In this document: piece by piece, positions 42,956 through 51,784 of the stretch | How positions within the stretch are numbered: position 1 is the stretch's first letter | How the letters are laid out: every line of letters begins with the position of its first letter | Assembly: GCA_048465415.1 (NCBI GenBank) | Contig: DBFWLO010000017.1 | Location: 1-58,663, forward strand | Direction: 5' to 3' | Origin: Scatosoma sp048465415 | GTDB taxonomy: Bacteria > Bacillota > Clostridia > Christensenellales > Borkfalkiaceae | Length of the DNA stretch: 58,663 nt | Made by a program: the position numbers and the translations under genes | The notes under the pieces: generated by a model | The model's database searches: none | Seen by the model: the letters and a program-made list of their open reading frames with translations, nothing else | What the model was told of the DNA's origin: nothing

Positions 42956-45838
42956 ATGAAAAAGACGACAAGACTGCTTCTGGCGGGGATTTCCGCATCG
43001 GCGATCGCGGGGCTTTGCGCGCTGGGCGGCGTTTCCGCCCTGGCGGAAAAACGCGATTTCACCGAGAAGTACGATAAGGTGTTCGAAGATTTCGCGCGCG
43101 CGGACATTTCCGATACGACGACGGGCAACGATAAAGCCGGTCTCGGCGAAAAAGCATATCTGAGCGTGGAGTTCGACGCGGCGAATTCCGGCACGCCCGA
43201 CGGCCCCATTTTCAAACAGGGGCAGCCCGGCGACACCGGCGTGGGAAACATCGTTCTTTTGATGCGCGCTCCCAAAGGCGACGTGACGCTCGACGAACTC
43301 GTGCTCGGCACGAGATACAGCGACAATCACCTGATTTACAGCAAACCTTTGAGCGAGCTTTGCGACGGCGACGCCGGGAGCCTGCCCGCTTTGACGACGA
43401 CCTGGCAGAAGTATATCCTCAATTTCGCCAACAGCTACGAGGATGCGGAAGTTTATAAAAACAACGACGGAACGGATTCCACTGTGAAAGTCAACGACGG
43501 CAAAATCGTCGGTATGCATATTTACGCCGCGGCGGAAGCGTCCGGCACGATCGAAATCCAGTCCGTATATACGACGACGGACGCGACGGACGCAAAACCC
43601 ACATCGCGGACGATGTGGAACGACTTCGTCGGCGCGGATACCGTGGATAAGACGAAATCGGACACGGCCTGGTGGGCCGGAAGCGCGCAGGGCGTCATTC
43701 AAAAACGCCGCGTCGAACTCTCGGGCGGCGGGGAACTGACGGTCAAAAACGAGAAGAACAAGGCGGGCGACTACGGTTACGCGGTCGTGGAAGCGACGGG
43801 CGATACCGCCAATCTCAAAGTCTCCCTCTCTTCCGACGCAGTGACGTGGGGAACCGCGGCGGCTTTCGCCGACTCCTACGAAGTCGAATCCTCGACCTGC
43901 GCTTTTAAATTTACTTATACAGGCACGGAAAGCGTCTCGATCGACCGGATTTTCTGGACGAATTACGAGGTGGATAAAGTAGCGGCGGCTCTGCCCGTCA
44001 TCGACGCGAAGACGACCTCCAAACTCGACGATTTCAACGTCTCCCAGACGGGATTCAACGAGGACTACGAGGCGATGAGGTCCGCGCCGCAGATGAAGCC
44101 GGCAAATCTTTACTATCGTCTTTCTTACAGCCACGGCGATCTTGTCAGCATCAAAGACGGCGCGCTCGTGTTCGACGCGTCGACGCTCGCCGCTAACGAC
44201 TACATCAATTTCAAAACGCAGCGCAAAGAAACGGCGAGCGCGCGGTTCGTCGTGCTGAAAATAAAAGCGGACGGCGGCGCGACGCTGGACGGTTTCCGTT
44301 TCGCGCTCGGCACGGACGGCACTGTGGGCGAACCCGTGTCGAAGAGCGGCTGGAAAGCGGACGTAGGGCTGGCCGCCCCCGGGCTCGACGAGAGCAATCC
44401 TTACGAAGCGGACGGCTGGAAATACGTCGTCATCGACATCGCGGAATCCGGTCTCGCCGCCAAAACCACGGGGCTCGATACCATCAACATGTATTACAGC
44501 GGCACGGGAAAGCTCTATATCGACGAAATCTTCTTCGCCGATAAAGCGGCTCCGGAAGTGAAAGACGTGAGAAAGAGCGACGCAAGCGTCGATTTCAAAC
44601 CTACCGCCGACGATTACGAATACGCCGGTTTTGTAGGAAACCTTTCCGGCGTTACGGATAAGTACAACGTGCTCGCCATGACGATAGAGATTGCGAAAGA
44701 CACCGATCTTGCGGGCGTCAGATTCCAGTTCACGGGATCGGACGAATGGCGCTGGGCGAGCAGGAACGCGCAGGGCAGCCTCGTGCTCACGGACGGCACG
44801 CTGCTCGCGGACGCGGGTTTCAAGGCCGGCGAAGTCAAGACGGTGTATATCGATCTCGCCAGGAGCAAACTCGACGCCGTCAGCGATTTCCATATCCATT
44901 CCAACGGTAAGGCGACGGGCGCGTTTAAAATCACCGACGTCAGACTGCAACAGCACACCGAACTCGCGGACGTCGTCATTCCCGACGAGGATGCGGCAAC
45001 CCGACTCAATGTTAAGGATTCGAGTCTCGAAGGAGCGTTCACGCCGACGGGAGAGGGATATGCGTATCTGACTTTCGTTTCCGCGCCCAACCTCGACAAA
45101 AAGAATTCGATTCTGCACATCGAGCTGACGGCGGATACGGCGCTCGATTTGAGCGGTATGCGTTTCGAATTCGCGGCGGGCGCAAATTCCGTGGCGACGC
45201 GCTGGTTCGGCGAGAACGCGCAGGGCACGTTCAAAACGATCTACGGCGGCGCGCTCCAAACGACGCTTGCGGCGGGGGGTAAAATCGTCTATGACATCGA
45301 TATTTCCGACGTCGCCGCATTCGACGGATTCCACGTCCATTCAAACGGCGCCTCGACCGGCAACTTCACGGTGACGAAAGCGTATATCGCGCCGAAGGCG
45401 GACTATTACGCGGCGGCGGTGGCGGCGCTGCCCGTCTACGGGGATCCCGATCTCGTCAAGCCGACCGTTACGATCCAGACTCCCAATACCGCCAAAGCGG
45501 GCGAGACGGTGACGATCGCTTACACGGCTTCCGACGATGTGACCGCGGCGGAAGATCTGCAAGTGACGATCGTCGTCAAGAAAGGCGCGGAGACCGTTGC
45601 TTTGACGGACGGCAAGTCGTTCGTTGCGGAAGAGGGCGTATATACGGTGACCGTGACGGCGGAAGACGAAATGGGAAACTCTCAGGAGGCGACCTTACAG
45701 ATTACGGTGACGAAGGCCGGCGACGTCACGAACCCCGACAACGGGTGCAAGGGCTGTAAATCGGCAGCGAGCGCGGGGATCGTTTCCCTCGTGGCGCTCG
45801 CAGGCGCGGCTATTATACTCTTCAAAAAGAGAAAGTAA
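42956..45838 (+). CDS. Surface protein with tandem beta-sandwich modules, an Ig-like domain and a Cys-type anchor
   Basis: This 960-residue exported protein has a signal peptide (about 1-25, ending SALA) and a ribosome site GGAGG. Two homologous modules of about 125 residues lie at about 540-665 and 680-810. Both end in an F-H-(I/V)-HSNG motif (FHIHSNGKATGAFKIT and FHVHSNGASTGNFTVT). Looser relatives occupy the first half. An Ig-like domain (about 825-920) includes KAGETVTIAYTASDDV and EDEMGNSQEATLQITV. The end reads NGCKGCKSA, a hydrophobic segment and LFKKRK. No catalytic residues are evident. It follows the GH28-like genes and probably binds the same polysaccharide at the cell surface. Confidence 0.78.
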   Translation: MKKTTRLLLAGISASAIAGLCALGGVSALAEKRDFTEKYDKVFEDFARADISDTTTGNDKAGLGEKAYLSVEFDAANSGTPDGPIFKQGQPGDTGVGNIVLLMRAPKGDVTLDELVLGTRYSDNHLIYSKPLSELCDGDAGSLPALTTTWQKYILNFANSYEDAEVYKNNDGTDSTVKVNDGKIVGMHIYAAAEASGTIEIQSVYTTTDATDAKPTSRTMWNDFVGADTVDKTKSDTAWWAGSAQGVIQKRRVELSGGGELTVKNEKNKAGDYGYAVVEATGDTANLKVSLSSDAVTWGTAAAFADSYEVESSTCAFKFTYTGTESVSIDRIFWTNYEVDKVAAALPVIDAKTTSKLDDFNVSQTGFNEDYEAMRSAPQMKPANLYYRLSYSHGDLVSIKDGALVFDASTLAANDYINFKTQRKETASARFVVLKIKADGGATLDGFRFALGTDGTVGEPVSKSGWKADVGLAAPGLDESNPYEADGWKYVVIDIAESGLAAKTTGLDTINMYYSGTGKLYIDEIFFADKAAPEVKDVRKSDASVDFKPTADDYEYAGFVGNLSGVTDKYNVLAMTIEIAKDTDLAGVRFQFTGSDEWRWASRNAQGSLVLTDGTLLADAGFKAGEVKTVYIDLARSKLDAVSDFHIHSNGKATGAFKITDVRLQQHTELADVVIPDEDAATRLNVKDSSLEGAFTPTGEGYAYLTFVSAPNLDKKNSILHIELTADTALDLSGMRFEFAAGANSVATRWFGENAQGTFKTIYGGALQTTLAAGGKIVYDIDISDVAAFDGFHVHSNGASTGNFTVTKAYIAPKADYYAAAVAALPVYGDPDLVKPTVTIQTPNTAKAGETVTIAYTASDDVTAAEDLQVTIVVKKGAETVALTDGKSFVAEEGVYTVTVTAEDEMGNSQEATLQITVTKAGDVTNPDNGCKGCKSAASAGIVSLVALAGAAIILFKKRK

Positions 45839-45854
45839 GCGGTTTCCGGCATAA

Positions 45855-45902
45855 ATAAAAAATTGGGGCGTATTCTGACCATAAGAATGCGCCCCGATTT
45901 TG
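45855..45902 (+). terminator. Rho-independent terminator after the 960-residue surface protein
   Basis: GGGGCGTATTCT (45865-45876) pairs with AGAATGCGCCCC (45884-45895) with one G-U pair and a 7-base loop. It is preceded by an A-run and followed by GATTTTG. Confidence 0.85.
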
Positions 45903-45951
45903 CCTGAACAGAAAAAATATTTCTTTTCGCGAAAAAAGACGCGAAGAGGGG

Positions 45952-45979
45952 TTGAAAAAAGAAAATTTTATGGTATAAT
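45952..45979 (+). promoter_or_regulatory. Sigma-A promoter of the two-component system
   Basis: TTGAAA (45952-45957), 16 bp, and TATAAT (45974-45979) preceded by TGG, an extended -10. It lies 28 bases before the response-regulator ATG. Confidence 0.8.
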
Positions 45980-46007
45980 AAGACGGAAAAGACGGGAGTA
46001 TGCGGAA

Positions 46008-47231
46008 ATGAAATATAAATTGCTTTTGGCGGACGACGAATACCTGGTACGCATGGGAATCCGGGAAACCATAGACTGGGCCTCTCTGGATATCGAGGTG
46101 GTCGGCGAAGCCGCGAACGGAGAAAAAGGCTTGGAAGCGGCGCGGGCGTTGAAGCCCGATCTGATCATTTCCGACGTCCGCATGCCCGTCATGGACGGTC
46201 TGGAAATGGCAAAGACGCTGCTCGACGAAGGCGCGGATCTCGCGGTGATCATTTACAGCGGCTATAAAGATTTCGAATACGCGCGCCGCGCGCTCGACAG
46301 CGAAGTTTCCGCCTATTTATTGAAGCCCGTGGACAACGCGCAGCTCGTCGAAAAAGTCAAAGAAGCGCTCGCTAAACTGGACGCCAAACGCAGCAAGAGC
46401 AAAGTGTTCGATCTCCTGGAAATCGGCGCGCCCTATCTTAAAAGCCGTCTGTTTGAGAGCTGGCTGACGGCGGAGGAGGACGGCGCGGAAATGCGCGAGA
46501 AACTCCGGCTCGTCGATATTACGCCCGTGGAAGAGGGGCGGATTCTCTATTGTACGGCGTCGGGCACGGACGCGGAAGCGGAACTGTCCTCGCTGTGCGT
46601 CCGCATCGCGGAGGAGCTGGAAGGCTTTGAAAACGAGTGGGACGTTTCGGGCGGCGCGTTCGTGTTCGTGACCTCGCTCCGCGACGCCTCCGTGCTCGTC
46701 AATCATATCCGGCAGCTGTTCGTGGAGCTTTCCAAAAAAAGCGACGCGCGCTTCAAACTCTGCGTCAGCCGTCCGTTCGGGACGGACTATAAGAGGCGCC
46801 GGGCCTATCTCGAAGTGACGGCGCTCTGCGGAAATATGCCTTATTCCGCTGTCAATACGGTGAGCGTGGCGGGGGAGAACGCGACCTATTTCAAAAAACT
46901 CGTTCAGGACGCTCTCTCCGTCATCGAAAAGGAATACGACAAAAAATTATCCGTGCGCATGGTGGCGGATAAGCTGTATGTCTCCGAAAGTCATTTGATG
47001 CACGAGTTCAAGGACAACGTCGGCAAGACGTTCAACGAATGTTTGACCGATTACCGTATGACGAAAGCGAAAGAACTGCTGCTCAAAGGCTCTTACCGCG
47101 TCAACGAAGTGGCGACGAAAGTCGGGTATACGGACGTGAAATATTTCGGACAGGTATTCAAGGAAACGACGGGACTGACGCCGAGCGAATTCGTCGCCGA
47201 ACACAGCCGCGGGGGAGGGGTGAATTTTTGA
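46008..47231 (+). CDS. yesN: YesN-type response regulator (receiver plus AraC DNA-binding domain)
   Basis: The ATG at 46008, after GGGAG, gives 407 residues. The receiver domain (1-120) has the acidic pair Asp9/Asp10, the phosphorylation site Asp56 in DLIISDVRMP, and Lys in AYLLKPVDN. The middle (about 135-290) is a variable region. The C-terminal AraC domain (about 305-402) contains VRMVADKLYVSESHLMHEFK and VNEVATKVGYTDVKYFGQVF, ending GLTPSEFV. It pairs with the sensor kinase gene that overlaps its stop. In Firmicutes such pairs control nearby sugar transporters; here the importer/GH65 operon starting at 50354 is the likely target. Confidence 0.93.
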   Translation: MKYKLLLADDEYLVRMGIRETIDWASLDIEVVGEAANGEKGLEAARALKPDLIISDVRMPVMDGLEMAKTLLDEGADLAVIIYSGYKDFEYARRALDSEVSAYLLKPVDNAQLVEKVKEALAKLDAKRSKSKVFDLLEIGAPYLKSRLFESWLTAEEDGAEMREKLRLVDITPVEEGRILYCTASGTDAEAELSSLCVRIAEELEGFENEWDVSGGAFVFVTSLRDASVLVNHIRQLFVELSKKSDARFKLCVSRPFGTDYKRRRAYLEVTALCGNMPYSAVNTVSVAGENATYFKKLVQDALSVIEKEYDKKLSVRMVADKLYVSESHLMHEFKDNVGKTFNECLTDYRMTKAKELLLKGSYRVNEVATKVGYTDVKYFGQVFKETTGLTPSEFVAEHSRGGGVNF

Positions 47232-49045
47232 AGGGGCTCGCGGGAAGATACAAACTGAAACTGCACGGCAAATTCGTCCTCGCCTTTTTGAGCACGCTGT
47301 TCGTCGTTTTTACGGCGCTGATGATTTGTATACAGATCGGCGTGGAGAGCCGCCTGGGACGATATATCGAGGACAACATTTTTTCCATGCAGGGGAACAT
47401 CGACGACAGCGTGACTTCCGTCGTGGACGAGTGCGCCTATCTGTATGCGCGGATTCTGCGCGGCGATAACGTGCCGGAACTCAATACGCTCGCCGCGGAG
47501 GACGCGTCCGAAGCGGAAAAGTCCGAGGCTTTTTCCCTGCTCATGAAATCCGCCAGCGTCAACGAGCATTATTTTTCCGATGTAAAAGCGGAATACGACG
47601 GGGACGTGTATTCGATGAGCGGCGACGAGAGCCTTGATTTCGATCTCCGCGACGCGGCGCAGACGAAAAAGAATTCCCTCGTTTTAGGAGACTGCCGCAA
47701 AAAGAAAATCACAATAGCGATCGGCGTCAAAGACACCGGCACCGTCTTTTCCGGTACGTTCTTTTTCTATATGGACGAAAAAGCGGTGGGGAACGTGTGC
47801 AACGTATTCGAGGACAACACCGGGTATTCTTTTATCCTGCGCTCGGACGGCTATATTCTTTCCCATGCCGACACCTCGTACATCGGCAAGAGCGTCGTTT
47901 ACAGCGATCTGTACGATCTCGACGAAGTGCCCAGCTATAAGATCCAGAAAGTGGACGGCGTGAAGAGTATCGTCGTCATTTCCGGTATGGATTCCTTCAA
48001 TTCCCGCTACGGGTTCGGCTGTTATCTCGTATCGGTCCTCGATTACGACAGTTTCTATCGCGAAGTCACGCGCATGAATCTCATTCTTTGTTCGCTCGCG
48101 GCGATCCTGTTCGTCCTCGCGGTATTCGTCGCGGTCGGGCAGGCGAAAGGACTTGCCGCGCCCATCGCCAAATTGACGGAGAGCATTGCGGCGGGGAAGA
48201 AAACGCAGACGGACGCGGACGGAAAAGAGACGGGCAGCCCGCCGCGAAAATCGGGCGGAGACGAAATCGAAGAGCTCGGGCGCAAGTACGACGAGATGTT
48301 AGACCGTATTTTCCATCTCATGGAAAAGGAAAAACAGGATATGGAAACGCAGCGGAAACTGGAACTGGACGCGCTGCAAATGCAGATCAATCCGCACTTT
48401 CTCTACAATACGCTCGACGTCATCGCGTGGATGGCGAAAATCAAAAAGCAGTCGGATATAGAAAGCCTGGTGATGAATCTCGCGGGATTCTTCCGGCTTT
48501 CTCTCCACCACGGAGACCGGTTCATTTGCGTGGCCGAGGAGGTCGAACTCGTCCGGCATTATCTCGAAATCGATAAGATCTGCTACCCGGATCGGGTGAC
48601 AGCCGAGTTTGACGTGTCCCGGAGCGTGGGGGGATTCAAGACTTTGAAACTCGTCTTGCAGCCGGTCATTGAAAACGCGCTCAAATACGCCTTTCCCGAA
48701 GGGAACGGCTATTTGAAAATTTCCGCCTACGAGGACGGGAGCGACGTGGTGTTCGTCGTCGCGGACAACGGCGTCGGTTTTGAGGTTTCGGAAAACATGC
48801 TCGAAAAAAAGCCGGAGGACGGTGCTGGGCGGGGATTTGGTTTATATAACGTCAATCGCCGCGTGCGGCTCGAATACGGGGAAGGCTACGGACTGTGCAT
48901 TTCCTCAAAGCCGGGTTACGGAACGCGGGTGACGATCCGCATCGCCAAGCGGATCGGCGAGGGCGGCGCGCCGAAAGTCTCCCTTCCGGAAGCGGAAGGC
49001 GAAGAAAGCGGCGGGGCCTGGAAGGAGAAAAAAGAAAATTGCTGA
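47228..49045 (+). CDS. yesM: YesM-type membrane sensor histidine kinase
   Basis: I start at the TTG at 47228, because GGGGGAGGGG (47211-47220) lies seven bases before it and the start overlaps the regulator's stop by four bases (605 residues). Membrane segment 1 is near 17-37 (FVLAFLSTLFVVFTALMICI). An extracellular Cache-like sensing domain runs to about 280, where a second segment begins (LILCSLAAILFVLAVFVAVG). A HAMP-like linker and a His_kinase domain follow, with the phospho-accepting His390 in QINPHFLYNTLD. The ATPase domain has PVIENALKYAF and GRGFGLYNVNRRV. It should sense a sugar or a binding-protein complex outside the cell and phosphorylate the preceding regulator. Confidence 0.93.
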   Translation: MKGLAGRYKLKLHGKFVLAFLSTLFVVFTALMICIQIGVESRLGRYIEDNIFSMQGNIDDSVTSVVDECAYLYARILRGDNVPELNTLAAEDASEAEKSEAFSLLMKSASVNEHYFSDVKAEYDGDVYSMSGDESLDFDLRDAAQTKKNSLVLGDCRKKKITIAIGVKDTGTVFSGTFFFYMDEKAVGNVCNVFEDNTGYSFILRSDGYILSHADTSYIGKSVVYSDLYDLDEVPSYKIQKVDGVKSIVVISGMDSFNSRYGFGCYLVSVLDYDSFYREVTRMNLILCSLAAILFVLAVFVAVGQAKGLAAPIAKLTESIAAGKKTQTDADGKETGSPPRKSGGDEIEELGRKYDEMLDRIFHLMEKEKQDMETQRKLELDALQMQINPHFLYNTLDVIAWMAKIKKQSDIESLVMNLAGFFRLSLHHGDRFICVAEEVELVRHYLEIDKICYPDRVTAEFDVSRSVGGFKTLKLVLQPVIENALKYAFPEGNGYLKISAYEDGSDVVFVVADNGVGFEVSENMLEKKPEDGAGRGFGLYNVNRRVRLEYGEGYGLCISSKPGYGTRVTIRIAKRIGEGGAPKVSLPEAEGEESGGAWKEKKENC

Positions 49046-49063
49046 AAAAAGAGCGAAAAAAAT

Positions 49064-49098
49064 ACGGAAGCGCTTTCGGACGTTTCCGCGTTTTTTTG
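49064..49098. terminator. Hairpin between convergent genes (probable bidirectional terminator)
   Basis: CGGAAGCG and CGTTTCCG can pair with small mismatches around 49066-49092. There is an A-run before (AAAAAAA) and a T-run after (TTTTTTT), so it could end both the kinase gene and the oppositely oriented sensor gene. Confidence 0.6.
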
Positions 49099-49100
49099 TT

Positions 49101-50057
49101 CTATCTTCCTTCCCCGTCCATCTGTTCGGTGAGCGCGTCCAGCCGGGAAGTGACGCCGAGCGCAACTTTGCGGGCGATGAAATGCACGGCGAGCACGAGG
49201 ACGACGGATACGCCCGAAAAGAGGAACGCGAGCCATAAGATCTGAGAATGATAATGTTTCACGGGCAAGGCGGAGGTTAGCTTTAAACCGTAGCCGCAAT
49301 CGGAGACGACGAGCAGACAGCGTTTGTCGTCCGTGCGCTCCGAGCCGCCGAGCGCTTGGCAAAGATAGTTTTCCCTTTGGTCGTTTCCCTCGTAGGCGAG
49401 ATAACGTTCTCCGAAAGAAAGAAAGGAGACTCGGCCGTCGAAATACTCTTCTTTGCCTTCCGCGAGAAGAGAATAGATATTGTGCGGCAGGATATCCGCA
49501 AACAGATAACCGATGACCTTCCCGCCGTCGTAGATTTTCTGCGAACAGCTGAGCACTCCCGATTCGGGCGGATAAGCGACGTTATTGTAGGTTTTGGCAA
49601 TGTCGGAGGTGCGGAGCGTCACGCCCGTTTCCGCTTGTTCCGAAAAGAAATTTTGCAGCGCTGCGTTATTCTCCAAGACGGCGAGTGCGGGGACGGAGGA
49701 AGCCTTCGAGGAAGTGTAAACTCTGCCGTTCACCGCGTACACGGTAGCGGCGTCGATTCCCAGCGAGTAATTGCAAAAGTCGTCGAGAACGGAGGTGAGG
49801 GAAACGCCTTTCGGCGTTTTCAACTCCTCCGTCACGGCTAAATTCTGGGCCAGGTTATAGGCGGAAGAGACGATGGAACTTAAATACAGATCTACGTTAT
49901 TGGCGGAGTGTTCGTTGTTTTGATGCGCCATCGTGCGGTAGGTTTTATAAAGGGTGTTCGACATGATGCCCAGGGAAATACCGTCCGCGAGGACGATGAG
50001 CAGGAGCGTGATCGTAAAGAGACTGAAATATATTTTTCTGTAAAGTTTTTGGAACAT
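49101..50057 (-). CDS. Membrane sensor protein with a Cache-like domain but no kinase (orphan)
   Basis: This 318-residue protein looks like the front half of a YesM-type sensor. It has a membrane segment at about 11-32 (SLFTITLLLIVLADGISLGI) and an extracellular Cache-like domain (about 35-265, with NNVDLYLSSIVSSAYNLAQN and VLSCSQKIYDGGKVIGYLFA). A second membrane segment lies at about 272-296, followed by about 20 HAMP-like residues (VTSRLDALTEQMDG) before the stop. No His-box or ATPase domain follows in any frame; the stop is next to a terminator. It has its own good promoter and so appears to be a working gene. It could be a decoy, a partner subunit for the complete kinase encoded opposite, or a relic. 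Confidence 0.75.
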   Translation of the reverse strand: MFQKLYRKIYFSLFTITLLLIVLADGISLGIMSNTLYKTYRTMAHQNNEHSANNVDLYLSSIVSSAYNLAQNLAVTEELKTPKGVSLTSVLDDFCNYSLGIDAATVYAVNGRVYTSSKASSVPALAVLENNAALQNFFSEQAETGVTLRTSDIAKTYNNVAYPPESGVLSCSQKIYDGGKVIGYLFADILPHNIYSLLAEGKEEYFDGRVSFLSFGERYLAYEGNDQRENYLCQALGGSERTDDKRCLLVVSDCGYGLKLTSALPVKHYHSQILWLAFLFSGVSVVLVLAVHFIARKVALGVTSRLDALTEQMDGEGR

Positions 50058-50108
50058 CGCGCCTACTCCTTCTTCCCGGAATCCGCTGCCGGGAGTCTTT
50101 TCTGAGAT

Positions 50109-50137
50109 ATTATAGCATATCTGAAAGGCGATTTCAA
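50109..50137 (-). promoter_or_regulatory. Sigma-A promoter of the kinase-less sensor gene
   Basis: On the minus strand TTGAAA (50137-50132), 17 bp, and TATAAT (50114-50109). This consensus-like promoter implies that the gene is expressed. Confidence 0.85.
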
Positions 50138-50145
50138 GAAGTAAT

Positions 50146-50208
50146 GCAGTTTTTTCGTAAATTTAGCAGAATTACGGTCTTTATTAACGGGCGAAAATGT
50201 TGTATAAT
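50146..50208 (+). promoter_or_regulatory. Activator-type promoter region of the third importer operon
   Basis: TATAAT (50203-50208) has no good -35 box at the right distance (TTTATT at 50180-50185). Directly upstream, GCAGTTTTTTCG (50146) and GCAGAATTACGG (50166) start exactly 20 bp apart, like the repeats at 36434 and 40206 but less conserved. The leader from 50209 to 50353 holds no gene that I can see. Control by the YesN-type regulator is plausible. Confidence 0.45.
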
Positions 50209-50353
50209 AGAAGCGAAAATACGGGAGTGCGAAGCATTCACAAGTCTTTTCGCGCCCTGTTGCAACGGGGCGCAGCGACGTTATAACAGAAGCGCAAAAA
50301 GAAAGAGCGGGGTATGCCCGCGGCTATAAAAAATAAAGCGGAGGACAGACGAT

Positions 50354-51784
50354 ATGAAAGGTATGAAAAAAATCGCGGTAATCTTTTTGGCTGGAATGAT
50401 GACATGCGCGGCGGCCGCGATGTCGGCCTGCGGCGAGCACAACGGACGGACGAAGATCTATCTCGGCATGTGGCCGGAGGAATCTCTGACCCAGGATATC
50501 AAAATGTATAAGACATGGAAGGAGAAGTTCGAGGCGGATTATCCCGAATACGAAATCGTGCCCGCGCCCTACACGTACAGTCCGGACACGGTGACGGCGA
50601 AAGCGACTTCCAAACAGCTTCCCACGATCTTCCAGACCTATTTCACCGAGCCGCAGAAACTTATCAACAACGGCTTTATCCGCGAGGTGACGAGCGAACT
50701 CAAAGAGCTGGGCTGGTACGATAAAATGGACGCGGATATGCGGGCGGCTTTAACGAGCGGGGGAGAGGTCTACGGCGTACCTCGCGACGGCTACGGCATG
50801 GGGCTTTTCCTCAATCTCGAAATGCTCGAAGATGTGGGCGTGATCGGCAGGAACGCCGACGGCAGCTATCGGCTGCACGACGAAACGGGCGCGCCGCTCT
50901 ACCCCACCACCTTCGACGAACTCCGCGAGACGTCCGAACTCATCGTATCAAACTACGCCAATGCGTACGGAATGGTGATCCTCTCCGCCAATAAAAACGG
51001 CGGCTGGCAGTTTTCCAATATGGCGTGGAATTTCGGCTGCGAGGCCTTGCAGATCGAAAATCCCGACGGTACGTGGACGGCCAATCTCAATGATCCCGCG
51101 GCGATTAAGGCGCTCGAATGGATTCAGGACATGAAGCGGGACGAATTCATTCTTCCCGGCGCGTCTTATTCCTATCAGGACTGGTACGCGAAAATCGGTT
51201 CAAAAACCGTTGCAATGGCCTTCTGCGGCAGCGACGCGCTGGCTCTGCCCGCGACGAATTATAATTTCCCCCTGGAAAATATGGCGTTCGTGCCCATGCC
51301 CACGGGCGACGGCGTCAGCCGTTATTCGCTCTACGGCGGCACGCCGTTCGTGTTCGCTTCCTACGCGACCGACGAACAGGTGAAGGGCGCGCTCTTGTTC
51401 CTCAAATATATGGGACGTTCGCCCGAAACGGACGAGATCTCCCGCGCCGCCATTCTCGACGGGTATAAGACGGCGGCGGAGAAAGAGATGCCGGTTCTGC
51501 CCACGATCAAAGCGTGGTCTGATCCCGATTATCTCGCAATGGCGGAAAAGCTCGAACAGGAGCATATCAACGTCAATATGAACTACTATTCCGATTTCTT
51601 CGACACCATTCAAACGATGAAAAAATCCGAAGAGCCCAACTATTGTCAGGATATGTACGGATTGCTCGACAACGCCATTCAGAGCGTGCTTTCCAATCAG
51701 ACTGCCGTGGCGGCGAGCGAATTGACGACCGCGAACAATCAATTCCAGGCCAATTATCTTTCCAAAATCAAGGGAGACAAATGA
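50354..51784 (+). CDS. Extracellular sugar-binding lipoprotein (CUT1)
   Basis: This 476-residue lipoprotein starts MKGMKKIAVIFLAGMMTCAA and has the lipobox MSAC (Cys at about 26). The mature sequence shows the family-1 binding-protein plan: IYLGMWPEESL at the start, WKEKFEADYPEYEIVPAP, LPTIFQTYFTEPQKLINNGF, then GEVYGVPRDGYGMGLFLNLE and FVPMPTGDGVSRYSLYGGTP. The ATG at 50354 is preceded by GCGGAGGA. Its stop overlaps the first permease's start. The two GH65 genes downstream suggest an alpha-linked gluco-disaccharide or oligosaccharide as ligand (inference). Confidence 0.92.
   Translation: MKGMKKIAVIFLAGMMTCAAAAMSACGEHNGRTKIYLGMWPEESLTQDIKMYKTWKEKFEADYPEYEIVPAPYTYSPDTVTAKATSKQLPTIFQTYFTEPQKLINNGFIREVTSELKELGWYDKMDADMRAALTSGGEVYGVPRDGYGMGLFLNLEMLEDVGVIGRNADGSYRLHDETGAPLYPTTFDELRETSELIVSNYANAYGMVILSANKNGGWQFSNMAWNFGCEALQIENPDGTWTANLNDPAAIKALEWIQDMKRDEFILPGASYSYQDWYAKIGSKTVAMAFCGSDALALPATNYNFPLENMAFVPMPTGDGVSRYSLYGGTPFVFASYATDEQVKGALLFLKYMGRSPETDEISRAAILDGYKTAAEKEMPVLPTIKAWSDPDYLAMAEKLEQEHINVNMNYYSDFFDTIQTMKKSEEPNYCQDMYGLLDNAIQSVLSNQTAVAASELTTANNQFQANYLSKIKGDK

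Noticed and set aside
42830..45340. Very long open frame on the minus strand opposite the 960-residue surface protein gene (similar ones at 3258-5264, 6717-8138 and 40276-42732).
   Set aside because: They oppose clear genes with signal peptides and domains, encode Arg/Val/His-rich sequence without recognisable motifs, and lack ribosome sites. They follow from the GC-rich codon pattern of the true gene.
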